Shown one piece after another: positions 1 through 8,502 of a stretch of 64,000 bases of DNA. Positions within the stretch are counted from its first letter, which is position 1; each line of letters opens with the position of its first letter. The position numbers and the translations under genes were made by a program. The notes beneath the pieces were generated by a model. It saw nothing but the letters and a program-made list of their open reading frames with translations, had not been told where the DNA came from and did no database searches. The stretch is taken from assembly GCF_017874255.1 (NCBI RefSeq), contig NZ_JAGGLD010000006.1:121947-185946 (forward strand), read 5' to 3'. This DNA is from Paenibacillus shirakamiensis. Lineage in GTDB: Bacteria > Bacillota > Bacilli > Paenibacillales > Paenibacillaceae.

Positions 1-1131
1 CCCTATTTCTTTGGCGAGCTTGGGCTCATTAAAAAGGAGGTGTATGTGCTGGGAGAGAGAGGCTGGTTGATCCGATTCAAATAGTAGCCCCGTGACTCCC
101 TCCTTAATCATTTCAGGAATTCCCGTAACATTAGACCCAATACAAGGAATTCCTGCTAACTGGGCTTCAGTTAAAGAGAACGGCTGTGTATCTTGCAGAC
201 TAGGCTGCACGTAGAGGTCAGCCTTTTGCAAAATGGAGGGAACATTCGTTACGTTTCCGATAAATTTCACGATGTGATCAATGCCTAACACTCGGCATCT
301 ATGCTCTAGAGTCGCTTGCAAGGTCCCTTCACCCACAATCCAGCATTCAAAGTCCTGACGTTTGTTATGAAGAAATCCAAGAGCCTCAATTAAGACTTGA
401 ACCCCTTTGACATATTCCAAACGGCCTGTATACATGATTAGTTTCTTCCCCCGAGGTTTGGGCATTGGAAATGGAACCAAAGCGCGGTTAAAAAAGGTCG
501 AAATGTCTACCCCATAAGGAATACGGGTAAGCTTCGTCTCAGGTATTCCAGTTGAAGTAATGAGTTCTCCAATCCATTTTGAACTCACCAGTATATGATC
601 TGCGGATACTGCGCCCCAGTACTCCAGAGCTTGATAATGTTTGCCGTAAGTAGTGTTCCGAAAATCATCCCATCGCAGCTCCGTTCTGACCGAGCGGGTA
701 TCCAAATACCCTTCGCGTGCTAACGACCCATGGAAGCTAACTAGTAAAGGGGTAGATTGGGTTAGCACTCTGCGAATGCATACCGCGGCAATGGGATCTT
801 GCGCATGGATCAGATCGTATTGATCTAAGCCCAGAAAGGCGGCTCCCATCTCAAATGCATAGCGGTCACTTTCAATCGTCATAGCCTCAGGTGATGCATG
901 TAAGGTGGGAAGAGGAGCGACAAATAGATTGTTACGAATCAGGGGAAGAATCTTGCTTTTATGAAAACGTTGCGTTCTTCCTTCTACATACACCGAGTGA
1001 TCGGCTAAGTCGGTCCCCATCATATCGACCTGATGTCCTTCCTTTCTTAGGGAGGCAGCAAGCTGACACATATAGGTTCGTATTCCCCCTATCGTGGATA
1101 AGGACCAGTAGGTTACAAGCAGTATTCTCAA
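1..1131 (-). CDS. Glycosyltransferase family 4 (GT-B fold), C-terminus cut by window edge
   Basis: Translating the minus strand gives an open frame of 377 codons that runs off the left edge. The N-terminal half has the acceptor-side start (RILLVTYWSLSTIGGIRTY) typical of GT4 enzymes. The C-terminal half has the donor-site signature: MYTGRLEYVKGV, then WIVGEGTL, and a Q-P-S-L-Q-D-T-Q-P-F-S-L-T-E-A segment with the family's nucleotide-sugar-binding Glu. I chose the TTG at 1131 because AAAGGTGG sits about six bases upstream; an in-frame ATG at 1152 lacks such a site. It should transfer a sugar from an NDP-sugar in the cytoplasm. The acceptor is unknown. A second glycosyltransferase on the same strand at 2285-3355 suggests a joint glycan pathway. 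Confidence 0.88.
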   Translation of the reverse strand, partial: MRILLVTYWSLSTIGGIRTYMCQLAASLRKEGHQVDMMGTDLADHSVYVEGRTQRFHKSKILPLIRNNLFVAPLPTLHASPEAMTIESDRYAFEMGAAFLGLDQYDLIHAQDPIAAVCIRRVLTQSTPLLVSFHGSLAREGYLDTRSVRTELRWDDFRNTTYGKHYQALEYWGAVSADHILVSSKWIGELITSTGIPETKLTRIPYGVDISTFFNRALVPFPMPKPRGKKLIMYTGRLEYVKGVQVLIEALGFLHNKRQDFECWIVGEGTLQATLEHRCRVLGIDHIVKFIGNVTNVPSILQKADLYVQPSLQDTQPFSLTEAQLAGIPCIGSNVTGIPEMIKEGVTGLLFESDQPASLSQHIHLLFNEPKLAKEIG

Positions 1132-1308
1132 GGTATACCCACCTTTACGCATGAGTCTTTCTATAGTGTATGTAGCGAGGGGATATACGCATGGGTTGTC
1201 AATAAATTGGGCATGAAGGAACGTAAGCAGAAGCTTAATTTCCGCTCTTGTGCAAGACGGTACGCAGTGCAGCAACATATAGTATGGAGAAGAAAAGGGG
1301 GAACCAGC

Positions 1309-1659
1309 TTGGCGTATTATGTCTTCACTCTCCACCGAAATATACTTCCCTATGGGAAGGTGCATATGATCGATTTGGTGGTCGCAAATTCAGGAACAGA
1401 GCCCTTTGAAGTCTATATTGAGGGTGAGCAAGATCGAAGAGTAGCTTTTAAATTTTTATATCATCTTGGGGCTGTAGATAGTGAATTCGGGAGAAGATCG
1501 ATTCAGGATATTTCGGTTAATGAGGAGTTATTAAACCTTAAGATTATAACCAACCGCCTCTTACCTTATCATTGCGAAATCCGTCTATACTTCCGAGATA
1601 CAGAAGGGACAACGCTTGGCGTTATTAGCGAGCATCAAATGCATAAGTTATGTAATTAA
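1309..1659 (+). CDS. Hypothetical protein, 116 aa, beta-rich
   Basis: I do not recognise the family. The frame is open from 1207, but the only good ribosome binding site (AAAAGGGGGAAC) precedes the TTG at 1309, giving LAYYVFTLHRN... as the start. The protein is soluble, without signal peptide or membrane segment, and alternates hydrophobic and polar residues as in a beta-sandwich (IDLVVANSGTEPFEVYIEG). It lies opposite to the two flanking glycosyltransferases and converges on the gene at 1696-2100. A hairpin with GAGACAGG arms follows the stop. A role with the glycosyltransferases or a surface structure is a guess from position only. Confidence 0.55.
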   Translation: MAYYVFTLHRNILPYGKVHMIDLVVANSGTEPFEVYIEGEQDRRVAFKFLYHLGAVDSEFGRRSIQDISVNEELLNLKIITNRLLPYHCEIRLYFRDTEGTTLGVISEHQMHKLCN

Positions 1660-1688
1660 GAGACAGGAGAGGCCTGTCTCTTTCAAGG
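1660..1688 (+). terminator. Hairpin terminator between convergent genes
   Basis: AGAGACAGG and CCTGTCTCT arms separated by a few bases, followed by a short T-rich stretch, just after the stop of the 116-aa gene. Confidence 0.6.
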
Positions 1689-1695
1689 TAGAGGG

Positions 1696-2100
1696 TTACA
1701 TAAAGGAGATACCAGAGAAGCTTACTGGGCCAATTACACTAGCCGTATTCGCACCAGGTGTCCCTAGCACGGTAACAAGTAACGCATAGGAATAGTAACC
1801 TTGAGCAACATTAGAATCTACATAAGAGAAGTTGGTATCATCATAGGCGTTCAAAGCTGCTAAACTCGTGTCTACGGTGAAAATTTGAGTGTTATTACGA
1901 ACCAGAGTGACTTGCACATTGGGAGAACCTTGGGTCGATTGAATACCCAGAGTTCCTTGAATTTGTGCTTGACCTGAAGACGGAACAAACAATCCGAACT
2001 GACACAATAAAGTCTGCTGTGGGGACGGAAGTATAGAAATTCCAATCGAACCACTTGTTGATGCCAGAACACTTTTACCAAAATCGACGACAGTTGCCAT
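1696..2100 (-). CDS. Hypothetical beta-rich surface or spore protein, 134 aa
   Basis: Unrecognised. The ATG at 2100 is preceded by GAGGAGAGCT, a good ribosome binding site. The protein has no signal peptide and almost no charged residues. It is rich in Ser, Thr, Gly, Gln, Val and Leu, with repeated short hydrophobic strands (GSIGISILPSP, QIQGTLGIQS, YYSYALLVTVLG), and ends in hydrophobic GPVSFSGISFM. This resembles the jelly-roll C-terminal domains of exosporium proteins such as BclA in character, though I cannot establish homology. Lack of a signal peptide fits assembly onto a spore from the mother cell. It sits between two glycosyltransferase genes, so it could be a glycosylated surface protein; this is inference. 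Confidence 0.55.
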   Translation of the reverse strand: MATVVDFGKSVLASTSGSIGISILPSPQQTLLCQFGLFVPSSGQAQIQGTLGIQSTQGSPNVQVTLVRNNTQIFTVDTSLAALNAYDDTNFSYVDSNVAQGYYSYALLVTVLGTPGANTASVIGPVSFSGISFM

Positions 2101-2209
2101 AATTCTCAGCTCTCCTCTTTAATTACTTCAATAGTTGGTACTCTATTAATATATGAAAGCATTGAGAGAAGGATTGGACGATACGAAGAGTAACTTCGAC
2201 TAAGAGGAC

Positions 2210-2245
2210 AAAAAGAGCAGGAAATCGATGGATTTCCTGCTCTTT
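2210..2245 (-). terminator. Rho-independent terminator after glycosyltransferase
   Basis: AAAGAGCAGGAAATC and its complement flank a four-base loop. Read on the minus strand the hairpin ends in CTCTTTTTG, so it terminates the 2285-3355 gene before the 1696-2100 gene. Confidence 0.8.
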
Positions 2246-2284
2246 AACCATTTATAGTAAGCTATCATCATCTATTCTTAACAT

Positions 2285-3355
2285 CTAGCCTACACTTAAG
2301 GCATGCATCATCTTGATGAATTGGATTGCATACTGATGCGGGGAAAAGGATTCCTGAATTCGTTGTTCCCCTTGCGCACAGATGTGATTACGCAGAGGAA
2401 TATTATCGATAAGCTCAAGGCCTAAATGCGCGGCTTGCTCGATATTACCTATGTCATAGAATTTCCCTGTCTGGTCATGGGTAATGAAAGCCCTTACTCC
2501 ATCGGAGTCTGTGCTAAGAACGGGACAACGGCAGGCCATCGCTTCTCCTACAGCATATCCGAATCCTTCTATAATGGAAGTGGAAAGTAAGAACCCACCA
2601 GAATCTGCAATAACCGAGTATTGATGAGGCATGTGAGTATGTGGCACATTGGAAATCATGGTAATCGTGTTACTCAGATCAAGTACATCTAATTGTTCTT
2701 GAAATCGTTGATGTTCTTTGGGCTGAGCCAAAGTAGCGTCCGTATACATTCTTAGCTCCACATTGGGTCTAAGCTGCTGAAGTCTTTTTCCAATAAGGAG
2801 GAATTCGTTCCAATTCTTATTGGCTTCAATACGTCCTACCCATGCGACAACGGGGTGATTAGGTACTTCTACGGAACGATGATAGAACATAGAGGTATCG
2901 AGCATATTCATAATCACAAACTGCTGAAGCCATGGACAAATCTGGCTAAATAAATGCAATAGATGTGTAGTAGGTGGGAGAACAACCCCCTGAGTGTAGG
3001 CTTGAAGATCCTTTGCTGCGTCCAAAATAATAACTTGCGCATCTTCCAGAGTACCAAACCCTTGAGCTTCAAATAAAATGGGACCGGGATAGCCCAGTTG
3101 TCGGAGTCGCTTCGTCATAGGGAAATCCGAGGTAACGATAATTGCGTCAAAATGCTGAATGGATAAAAGATATGCAATTTCTTCATCTGTATGCATGACG
3201 TACGTTGGGATATCCGTAATATTTTGTAGTCCTGAGCCTGCAGCTGTATATAGAAGATGACCTTCTACACCATATTGTCGAAGGGTGTGGCACCTTATAC
3301 GATTTAGGGTCTCTACACCTCCACTGGGGATGTAGAAAGTAAATAGAATTCTCAA
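2285..3355 (-). CDS. Glycosyltransferase family 4 (GT-B fold)
   Basis: A complete glycosyltransferase of about 356 residues. The N-terminus (RILFTFYIPSGGVETLNR) is the glycine-containing acceptor-domain loop. The donor domain shows VAWVGRIEANKNWNEFL, then DSGGFLLSTSIIEGFGYAVGEAMACRCPV, carrying the E-G-F-G-Y-A-V-G-E pattern that binds the nucleotide sugar in GT4 enzymes. The frame is open back to an ATG at 3418, but a TTG at 3355 has AGGATGGTG at the right distance and begins like the neighbouring GT. There is no membrane segment, so it is cytoplasmic. It probably works with the partial GT at 1-1131. Acceptor and sugar cannot be read from sequence. Confidence 0.87.
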   Translation of the reverse strand: MRILFTFYIPSGGVETLNRIRCHTLRQYGVEGHLLYTAAGSGLQNITDIPTYVMHTDEEIAYLLSIQHFDAIIVTSDFPMTKRLRQLGYPGPILFEAQGFGTLEDAQVIILDAAKDLQAYTQGVVLPPTTHLLHLFSQICPWLQQFVIMNMLDTSMFYHRSVEVPNHPVVAWVGRIEANKNWNEFLLIGKRLQQLRPNVELRMYTDATLAQPKEHQRFQEQLDVLDLSNTITMISNVPHTHMPHQYSVIADSGGFLLSTSIIEGFGYAVGEAMACRCPVLSTDSDGVRAFITHDQTGKFYDIGNIEQAAHLGLELIDNIPLRNHICAQGEQRIQESFSPHQYAIQFIKMMHALSVG

Positions 3356-3535
3356 ACCGGTCACCATCCTAACCGTTGTATACTCACTACTTACATGGTA
3401 TGTCCGCCCGGAGTTCACGGTGTGGGTCTTTGCCGTGAATGTTCTATACTTACCTAAATCTTAACTGGATACCTGCCGGGCTACACGTGCATTCTAACTC
3501 TTGTCAGTTATTTTACTTATTAGGGGGATGAATTC

Positions 3536-4786
3536 ATGCGTGGATCTAATATTTTTAAGGTATCCTTATCCGCAGCACTACTTGTAAGCATGGTGGGCAT
3601 GGTAGGCTGTGGCAATGGCAAGGTCAATACGCTCAAAACTCAAAATACACCCGGCAATAAGTACGACATCAAATCCATGAAAAGTAATCGCATTATGGGC
3701 CTCAAATACAGTAAGGTACTCAGCAACAAAGTAACGGAATTAGCTCAAGTGCGCAGTGGTCAAGTCTTGGTAACGGACCGTGATGCGTATGTAGCGGTCT
3801 CCCTGCATGGACAGAACACGGGGAGCACAGGCTATGGGGCGAAAAGTACGAATTCTGGAGGAACGGATACACGTATTGGAATGAAGGGCCTCGGGCATGG
3901 TGCAGGACGTTCAGGTCTTGCAGGTACAATGTACGATGCTATCCGTGGTGGAACATACGGTGCGAATGGTACGGGTGGCACACGCACAACGGGGAATTAT
4001 GGTGCAACAGGCACAGGCTCAGGTACAAATATGGGCACCGGATATTATGGAGGAATGAACGGAGGCGTTTCGGGGAATTCCTATTATTCATACGGCGGTG
4101 GAACGGGAGCAAGATCTAACGCAGGTATGGGATCAGGATATGGAACCGGAATGGGAAGCTACGGAACAAATAGCACAGGTTCTAACAGCAACATTATGAA
4201 CAGTACAGGCTTGGGAAACGGTACAGGCTCTGGACCGATAAATGGCATGGGGAACTCCGGCATGAGCGGTACAGGGATGAGTGGAACGGGTAGTAGCAAT
4301 ATGGGAATCCACGGATCAAATAAAACTTATGGTACAGGAAATAACAGTGGAACTTATGGAAGTTATAGCAATACACGGGGAAATTACGATACGAACAGCA
4401 TTCGGGGGAATAGAGGAACGAACGGGAGCTACGGAACGAACAGTACAGGAACTATGGATTACGTGCCGCAAGCACTGAAAAGTGAGATTGAGCGTAAGAT
4501 CAAGATGACAGCTCCTCACATTCAAAATGTATATATCTCTGCTCACCCAGAGTTTGTATCTAGAGTGAATGGATATGCTACACAATCCATCGGGGGTCAA
4601 GCTCTGCAAGGGGTGGAAAATGATTTCAGCACGCTGATTCAGCGTATTTTTCCATCGCGAAACGGAACGATGACAGGACCGAGTGGATTAAACGTAACGC
4701 CACAGAACAATTCTAGAACGAATACCAACATGAATATGACGAATGATACAATGGACCAAGGTTACCGTGGAAGCGTTACGCGTTAA
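3536..4786 (+). CDS. YhcN/YlaJ-type sporulation lipoprotein with long Gly/Ser/Thr/Asn-rich insert
   Basis: Residues 1-25 form a lipoprotein signal with lipobox VGMVGC. Residues ~60-90 (KVLSNKVTELAQVRSGQVLVTDRDAYVAV) and ~310-370 (ALKSEIERKIKMTAPHIQNVYISAHPEF) are the two parts of a YhcN/YlaJ domain, known in Bacillus spore-membrane lipoproteins involved in germination or outgrowth. Between them lie about 210 residues almost wholly of Gly, Ser, Thr, Asn, Tyr and Met, with repeated GTG, GMG and YGTN steps. YhcN proteins usually lack so long an insert, which makes this one about twice the usual length. The start has GGGGGATG upstream. A strong terminator follows. Function of the insert is unknown; it is probably disordered. 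Confidence 0.82.
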   Translation: MRGSNIFKVSLSAALLVSMVGMVGCGNGKVNTLKTQNTPGNKYDIKSMKSNRIMGLKYSKVLSNKVTELAQVRSGQVLVTDRDAYVAVSLHGQNTGSTGYGAKSTNSGGTDTRIGMKGLGHGAGRSGLAGTMYDAIRGGTYGANGTGGTRTTGNYGATGTGSGTNMGTGYYGGMNGGVSGNSYYSYGGGTGARSNAGMGSGYGTGMGSYGTNSTGSNSNIMNSTGLGNGTGSGPINGMGNSGMSGTGMSGTGSSNMGIHGSNKTYGTGNNSGTYGSYSNTRGNYDTNSIRGNRGTNGSYGTNSTGTMDYVPQALKSEIERKIKMTAPHIQNVYISAHPEFVSRVNGYATQSIGGQALQGVENDFSTLIQRIFPSRNGTMTGPSGLNVTPQNNSRTNTNMNMTNDTMDQGYRGSVTR

Positions 4787-4797
4787 AAGATAAATGA

Positions 4798-4840
4798 AGA
4801 TCCCTCCCTGCCAACTCGTTAGCAGGGAGGGATCTTTTTT
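4798..4840 (+). terminator. Rho-independent terminator after the YhcN-type gene
   Basis: AGATCCCTCCCTGC and GCAGGGAGGGATCT flank a ten-base loop and run into TTTTTT. It separates the lipoprotein gene from the convergent nagA. Confidence 0.92.
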
Positions 4841-4886
4841 ATGGATAGCGTAGCTAAGCTATGCCATTGCCTTAGTTGATTGTGAA

Positions 4887-6065
4887 TTAGTGAGTTTGAT
4901 GACCCTTAATCCATACATGTTGAAGATCAAGATCCTCGGCATTCACAAGGAGCAAATCTGCTTGCTTGCCTGTCTCAATGCTTCCTGTACGATGGGCAAT
5001 GCGAAGCAATTTAGCAGGATTACCGCTGGCAGCTTCGGAAGCACGTTCTATAGAAAGTCCGACTTTCTCCACGAGGAATCGGAAGCCGCGAATCATTGTG
5101 AGTGTACTTCCGGCTAAGGTGCCTTCACTTTCTTTAAGTGTACATACATTATCTTTTACAATTACCGGAAGATCGCCAAGCATGTATTCTCCATCGCCTA
5201 GACCTGCTGCGGACATGGCATCTGTAATCAGCACTAAATTTTGATCGTTCTTCGCATGTGCAAGGAGCTGAATCGCTGCTGGATGCACATGAATCCCATC
5301 GGCAATGATCTCGGCGCTCATCTTCGGTGAACTTAAAATGGCTCCTGCAGTTCCCGGTTTGCGGTGATGTAAAGGTGTCATGGCGTTGAACATATGCACG
5401 GAATGATGCAGACCCACTTCAGTAGCTGCAATAATTTCTTCATAAGTAGCATCCGTATGCCCAGCAGTAGCAACGATCCCTTTTTTGCGAAGATACCGAA
5501 TGAGTTCATGCGAACCCTCACGTTCTGGGGCAAAAGTAACTTGCTTAATCAGACCCGGGTAAGTATTCTCCCAAGCTTCAACCCAATCTTTGTTCGGGGG
5601 AACAATATGTTCTGGATTCTGAGCACCCGGCCATTTAGGGCTGATGAAAGGGCCTTCCAAATGTACGCCTTCTATTTGAGCATACGGCATAGCTTTGGAA
5701 GTGTACGTACTTACTTCTGCAAGCACATGATCAATGACGTCCTTAGGCGTGGTCATCGTTGTAGCTAACATGGCTGTTGTTCCTTGGCTGCTATGGAACT
5801 TGGTAATGGTATCTAGTGATTCTTGCGTAGAATCTGTGAAATCTTCCTGCATTCCGCCGTGGACATGGACATCGATGAATCCGGGCAGAATAAAGGCATC
5901 ATGAGCTTGAATCGTCCGTATGGATGCAGCGGAGTGGCTTGGCATGCCTTCCGTAGACCCTACGTAGGCAATGATGCCATCCTCAACAGTAACTGCGCCA
6001 TCTTCAATGATGCCTGTAGGCGTAACTACACGTCCATGAACAATTTGAAAACTCGATGTACTCAT
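4887..6065 (-). CDS. nagA: N-acetylglucosamine-6-phosphate deacetylase
   Basis: Converts GlcNAc-6-phosphate to glucosamine-6-phosphate plus acetate in the cytoplasm. At 392 aa it has normal length for the amidohydrolase family. Visible motifs are FIDVHVHGG (first metal site), HLEGPFISPKWPGAQNP (substrate loop and metal Glu), GHTDATYEE (metal His) and ITDAMSAAGLGDG (catalytic Asp). It is the last gene of the operon rpiR-nagB-nagA and overlaps the nagB stop by four bases (ATGA), implying translational coupling. It also takes over the GlcNAc-6-phosphate produced by NanE of the sialic-acid operon at 13-21 kb. Confidence 0.97.
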   Translation of the reverse strand: MSTSSFQIVHGRVVTPTGIIEDGAVTVEDGIIAYVGSTEGMPSHSAASIRTIQAHDAFILPGFIDVHVHGGMQEDFTDSTQESLDTITKFHSSQGTTAMLATTMTTPKDVIDHVLAEVSTYTSKAMPYAQIEGVHLEGPFISPKWPGAQNPEHIVPPNKDWVEAWENTYPGLIKQVTFAPEREGSHELIRYLRKKGIVATAGHTDATYEEIIAATEVGLHHSVHMFNAMTPLHHRKPGTAGAILSSPKMSAEIIADGIHVHPAAIQLLAHAKNDQNLVLITDAMSAAGLGDGEYMLGDLPVIVKDNVCTLKESEGTLAGSTLTMIRGFRFLVEKVGLSIERASEAASGNPAKLLRIAHRTGSIETGKQADLLLVNAEDLDLQHVWIKGHQTH

Positions 6066-6793
6066 TTGAGCAACTCCCCTGCAGCTTGGTCAACAATCAC
6101 TACCACATTAGGATGCGTCTGAAGCATAGAAGCTGGGCATTGTGTAGTTAGGGGCCCCATCAATGCGCGAGCCAGAATTTCTGCTTTACTCTCTCCTTTA
6201 GCAAGCAATACGATCTGTTTGGATTTCAGGATCGATCCCATCCCCATCGTAACCGCATGCGTAGGAACCTGATCGATATGATCGAAGAAGCGAGCATTTG
6301 CTTGACGTGTATCCTCTTCAAGTTCAACTACGTGCGTAGCAGCGTGAAGTTCAGTTGCCGGTTCGTTGAATCCAATGTGACCATTGTGACCCAAACCAAG
6401 AATTTGAAGATCAATCTGACCTGCTGCATCGAGCAGTTGATTATACTCTTTCGCGGCTTGTTCGGGATGTTCCTTAGAGCCACTAGGTACGTGTGTATTC
6501 TCCAGATTAATGTCAACGTGATTGAACAATTTATCATTCATAAAACGGCGGTAGCTCTCAGGATGGTCGGAAGGCAGACCAATGTATTCGTCAAGATTGT
6601 AGCTATGTGCTTGAGCGAAGCTTACCGAGCCTTCTTTGTACAATTCAACCAGCTTGTTGTAGACACCTACGGGTGTACTTCCGGTAGCAAGACCTAGATT
6701 GGCACGTGGATTGGTCTGTAGCAGGCTAGCGATAATAGAAGCGCCCACCTCATTGAATTGTTCGTCACTAGTTACGCGAATAATGTTTAGCAT
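6062..6793 (-). CDS. nagB: Glucosamine-6-phosphate deaminase
   Basis: Converts glucosamine-6-phosphate to fructose-6-phosphate and ammonia. Motifs: GLATGSTPVGVYNKL (phosphate loop), YNLDEYIGLPSDHPESY (catalytic Asp region) and LGLGHNGHIGFNEPA (catalytic His and substrate loop). I start it at the ATG at 6793, which is preceded by AGGAGGAATTCC, rather than the open upstream codons; this gives 243 aa, the usual Bacillus length. It sits between the RpiR regulator (25 bases upstream) and nagA (four-base overlap) and is surely co-transcribed. Confidence 0.97.
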   Translation of the reverse strand: MLNIIRVTSDEQFNEVGASIIASLLQTNPRANLGLATGSTPVGVYNKLVELYKEGSVSFAQAHSYNLDEYIGLPSDHPESYRRFMNDKLFNHVDINLENTHVPSGSKEHPEQAAKEYNQLLDAAGQIDLQILGLGHNGHIGFNEPATELHAATHVVELEEDTRQANARFFDHIDQVPTHAVTMGMGSILKSKQIVLLAKGESKAEILARALMGPLTTQCPASMLQTHPNVVVIVDQAAGELLK

Positions 6794-6818
6794 AGTTATG
6801 GAATTCCTCCTCATGAAA

Positions 6819-7664
6819 TTATCTGTATTTTCGGACATTTTGATACGAGCTTTCTAGACGAGGAATGTAATCTTCAAATTCCTGACTGACCATACCCGTG
6901 AACAAAATATCGATAATATGTAACTGAGCAATACGCGAAGCCATATCCCCTCGGCGCATGCCTTCCTCTAAAGAGGAAGAAAATAAAGCAATATCCGCAA
7001 GTCCTGCTAATGTGCTGTTCCCGTATTGCGTAATGGAAATGGTGAATGCCCCACTATCTTTCGCACAGCGCAGTGCACTAATCGTCTCGGACGTCTCCCC
7101 CGAATAGGAGATGGCTAAGGCTACGTCCCCTAGTCCTAAGCTAGAGGAAGAGGTAATCTGCATATGACTATCGGGAAAAGCAGTGCAATTTTTGCCAATA
7201 CGTATTAGCTTCTGATAAAAATCCTGAGCTACAATCGATGAAGTAGCTGCACCATACAAGTCGACTCGTGCGGCTCTGCAAAGTGCTGAGATCGCTTGCT
7301 CCATTTGACTAACATCAAGGAGCCTAGTTGTATCCGTTATGGATGCAATGTGATTGGCTTCAATAGCCTCTACAATTTTGGAAAGAGCATTGCCAGCTAT
7401 TACATCTTGGTAAGCATTGTCATTTGGCTTTTGAGCGAGCTCCCCCGCAAGTTTCATTTTCAAGTCAGGGAAACCTTTAAAGTGGAACGTCTTGCAAAAG
7501 CGTGTGACCGTGGATGGACTAATGCCACATAATTCCGCTAATTCCGTAATACCTAGATGAATGACCGACTGCGGAGCCTGAATAATATGCTCAGCTAATC
7601 GTCTTTCTTGTGCAGAAAGTGACGGCAACCGCTGTTCCAGCACATGAAGAATCGGAGACAGCAT
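6819..7664 (-). CDS. RpiR/MurR-family transcriptional regulator of nag operon
   Basis: N-terminal helix-turn-helix of the RpiR type (GITELAELCGISPSTVTRFCKTFHFKGFPDLK, about residues 35-68) followed by a SIS sugar-phosphate domain (ARVDLYGAATSSIVAQDFYQKL; AISYSGETSETISALRCAKDSGAFTISIT). The start at 7664 follows GGTGGTGATTCC. It is first in the operon with nagB and nagA, so it most likely senses GlcNAc-6-P or GlcN-6-P and controls its own operon. Two direct copies of GAAAATTATTT, 33 bases apart, lie just upstream and could be its operator. The usual Bacillus regulator of nag genes is the GntR-family NagR, so an RpiR protein here is a different solution. Confidence 0.88.
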   Translation of the reverse strand: MLSPILHVLEQRLPSLSAQERRLAEHIIQAPQSVIHLGITELAELCGISPSTVTRFCKTFHFKGFPDLKMKLAGELAQKPNDNAYQDVIAGNALSKIVEAIEANHIASITDTTRLLDVSQMEQAISALCRAARVDLYGAATSSIVAQDFYQKLIRIGKNCTAFPDSHMQITSSSSLGLGDVALAISYSGETSETISALRCAKDSGAFTISITQYGNSTLAGLADIALFSSSLEEGMRRGDMASRIAQLHIIDILFTGMVSQEFEDYIPRLESSYQNVRKYR

Positions 7665-7676
7665 GGAATCACCACC

Positions 7677-7720
7677 GAAAATTATTTTTGTAATTATCCA
7701 AATAAACATGAAAATTATTT
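7677..7720. promoter_or_regulatory. Direct repeat GAAAATTATTT, possible operator for the nag regulator
   Basis: Two identical 11-base copies at 7677-7687 and 7710-7720. The 33-base spacing is three helical turns, placing both on one face of the DNA in front of the rpiR-nagB-nagA operon. Binding by the RpiR protein is inferred from position only. Confidence 0.3.
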
Positions 7721-7839
7721 CGATTTCATCATAGCTTAAATGTTACTCAGAATCAACCATATCGCATATTGACATCGGACTAGTTGTGTAATATGTTTCA
7801 TTAGTTACTTATTTAAAATAATGCAAGGGTTGGAAAGGG

Positions 7840-8322
7840 ATGACGGTCTTGGAGTATGATGATTATATTGACCGGATTGAGACGTCTTGGAAAAGTACAG
7901 TTCGCAAAATTCAATCCATCATTTTACATCACAAGGATCTAGGACTGACGGGTCCACAATATCACATGCTAGCTATGATCAATGCAGAGAAGTCATGCAA
8001 CATTTCTTTTTTAGCTGATAAAATAGATGTGAAACCAAGCGCCATCACTGTCATGATTGATCGTCTCGTACAGAGCGGTTATGTGGAACGTCGGCATGAC
8101 AAGCAAGATCGCAGAGCAGTGCTGGTATCGGTCACGCCACTTGGAGAAGAAGTATATAAGGAAGCAAGTTCACGTTCTAGAGAAATTATGAAATGGTATC
8201 TAGAGCAGCTTGAAGAACACGAAGTGAAATCGTTGACCCAAATTTTCGAGAAATTTGATGCTATGGAGAGACCCGTTGTGAGTTCGAAGACTACCAAAAC
8301 TCCCGAGGGGAATGACGTTTGA
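7840..8322 (+). CDS. MarR-family transcriptional regulator
   Basis: A 160-aa winged-helix regulator. The DNA-binding core is visible as LTGPQYHMLAMINAEKSCNISFLADKIDVKPSAITVMIDRLVQSGYVERRHDKQDRRAVLVSVTPLG, including the wing DRRAV that is diagnostic of MarR proteins. The start is uncertain: the ATG at 7840 directly abuts AAAGGG, while a TTG at 7849 has better spacing. It is divergent from the nag operon and shares a terminator region with the convergent efe operon. Its ligand and targets are not evident. Confidence 0.88.
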   Translation: MTVLEYDDYIDRIETSWKSTVRKIQSIILHHKDLGLTGPQYHMLAMINAEKSCNISFLADKIDVKPSAITVMIDRLVQSGYVERRHDKQDRRAVLVSVTPLGEEVYKEASSRSREIMKWYLEQLEEHEVKSLTQIFEKFDAMERPVVSSKTTKTPEGNDV

Positions 8323-8431
8323 CTGCGAATAGGACAGCGGCCTAATCTCCATGTGGAGTAGGGGAGAGTTATTCGCTTTAACTATAGAAAAAAACGGTTA
8401 CGAAATAAACAATAATGCATTTATATGAATG

Positions 8432-8481
8432 AAAAAGGCTGTTCTCAAAAATCGAATCCGATTTTTGAGAACAGCCTTTTT
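8432..8481. terminator. Bidirectional terminator between marR gene and efeU
   Basis: A near-perfect inverted repeat: AAAAAGGCTGTTCTCAAAAA and its complement around a short loop. Both strands end in a T run, so it serves the convergent marR-type gene and efe operon. Confidence 0.92.
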
Positions 8482-8502
8482 ATGTGAGGTTTTTAATGAA
8501 AT

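Noticed and set aside
891..1154. Plus-strand ORF of 87 codons opposite the partial glycosyltransferase
   Set aside because: The minus-strand frame encodes a clear GT4 N-terminus; the plus-strand frame is a shadow without a ribosome binding site.
4194..4609. Minus-strand and alternative-frame ORFs inside the Gly-rich lipoprotein gene
   Set aside because: They arise from the low-complexity Gly/Ser/Thr codons, have no start signals and no family features.
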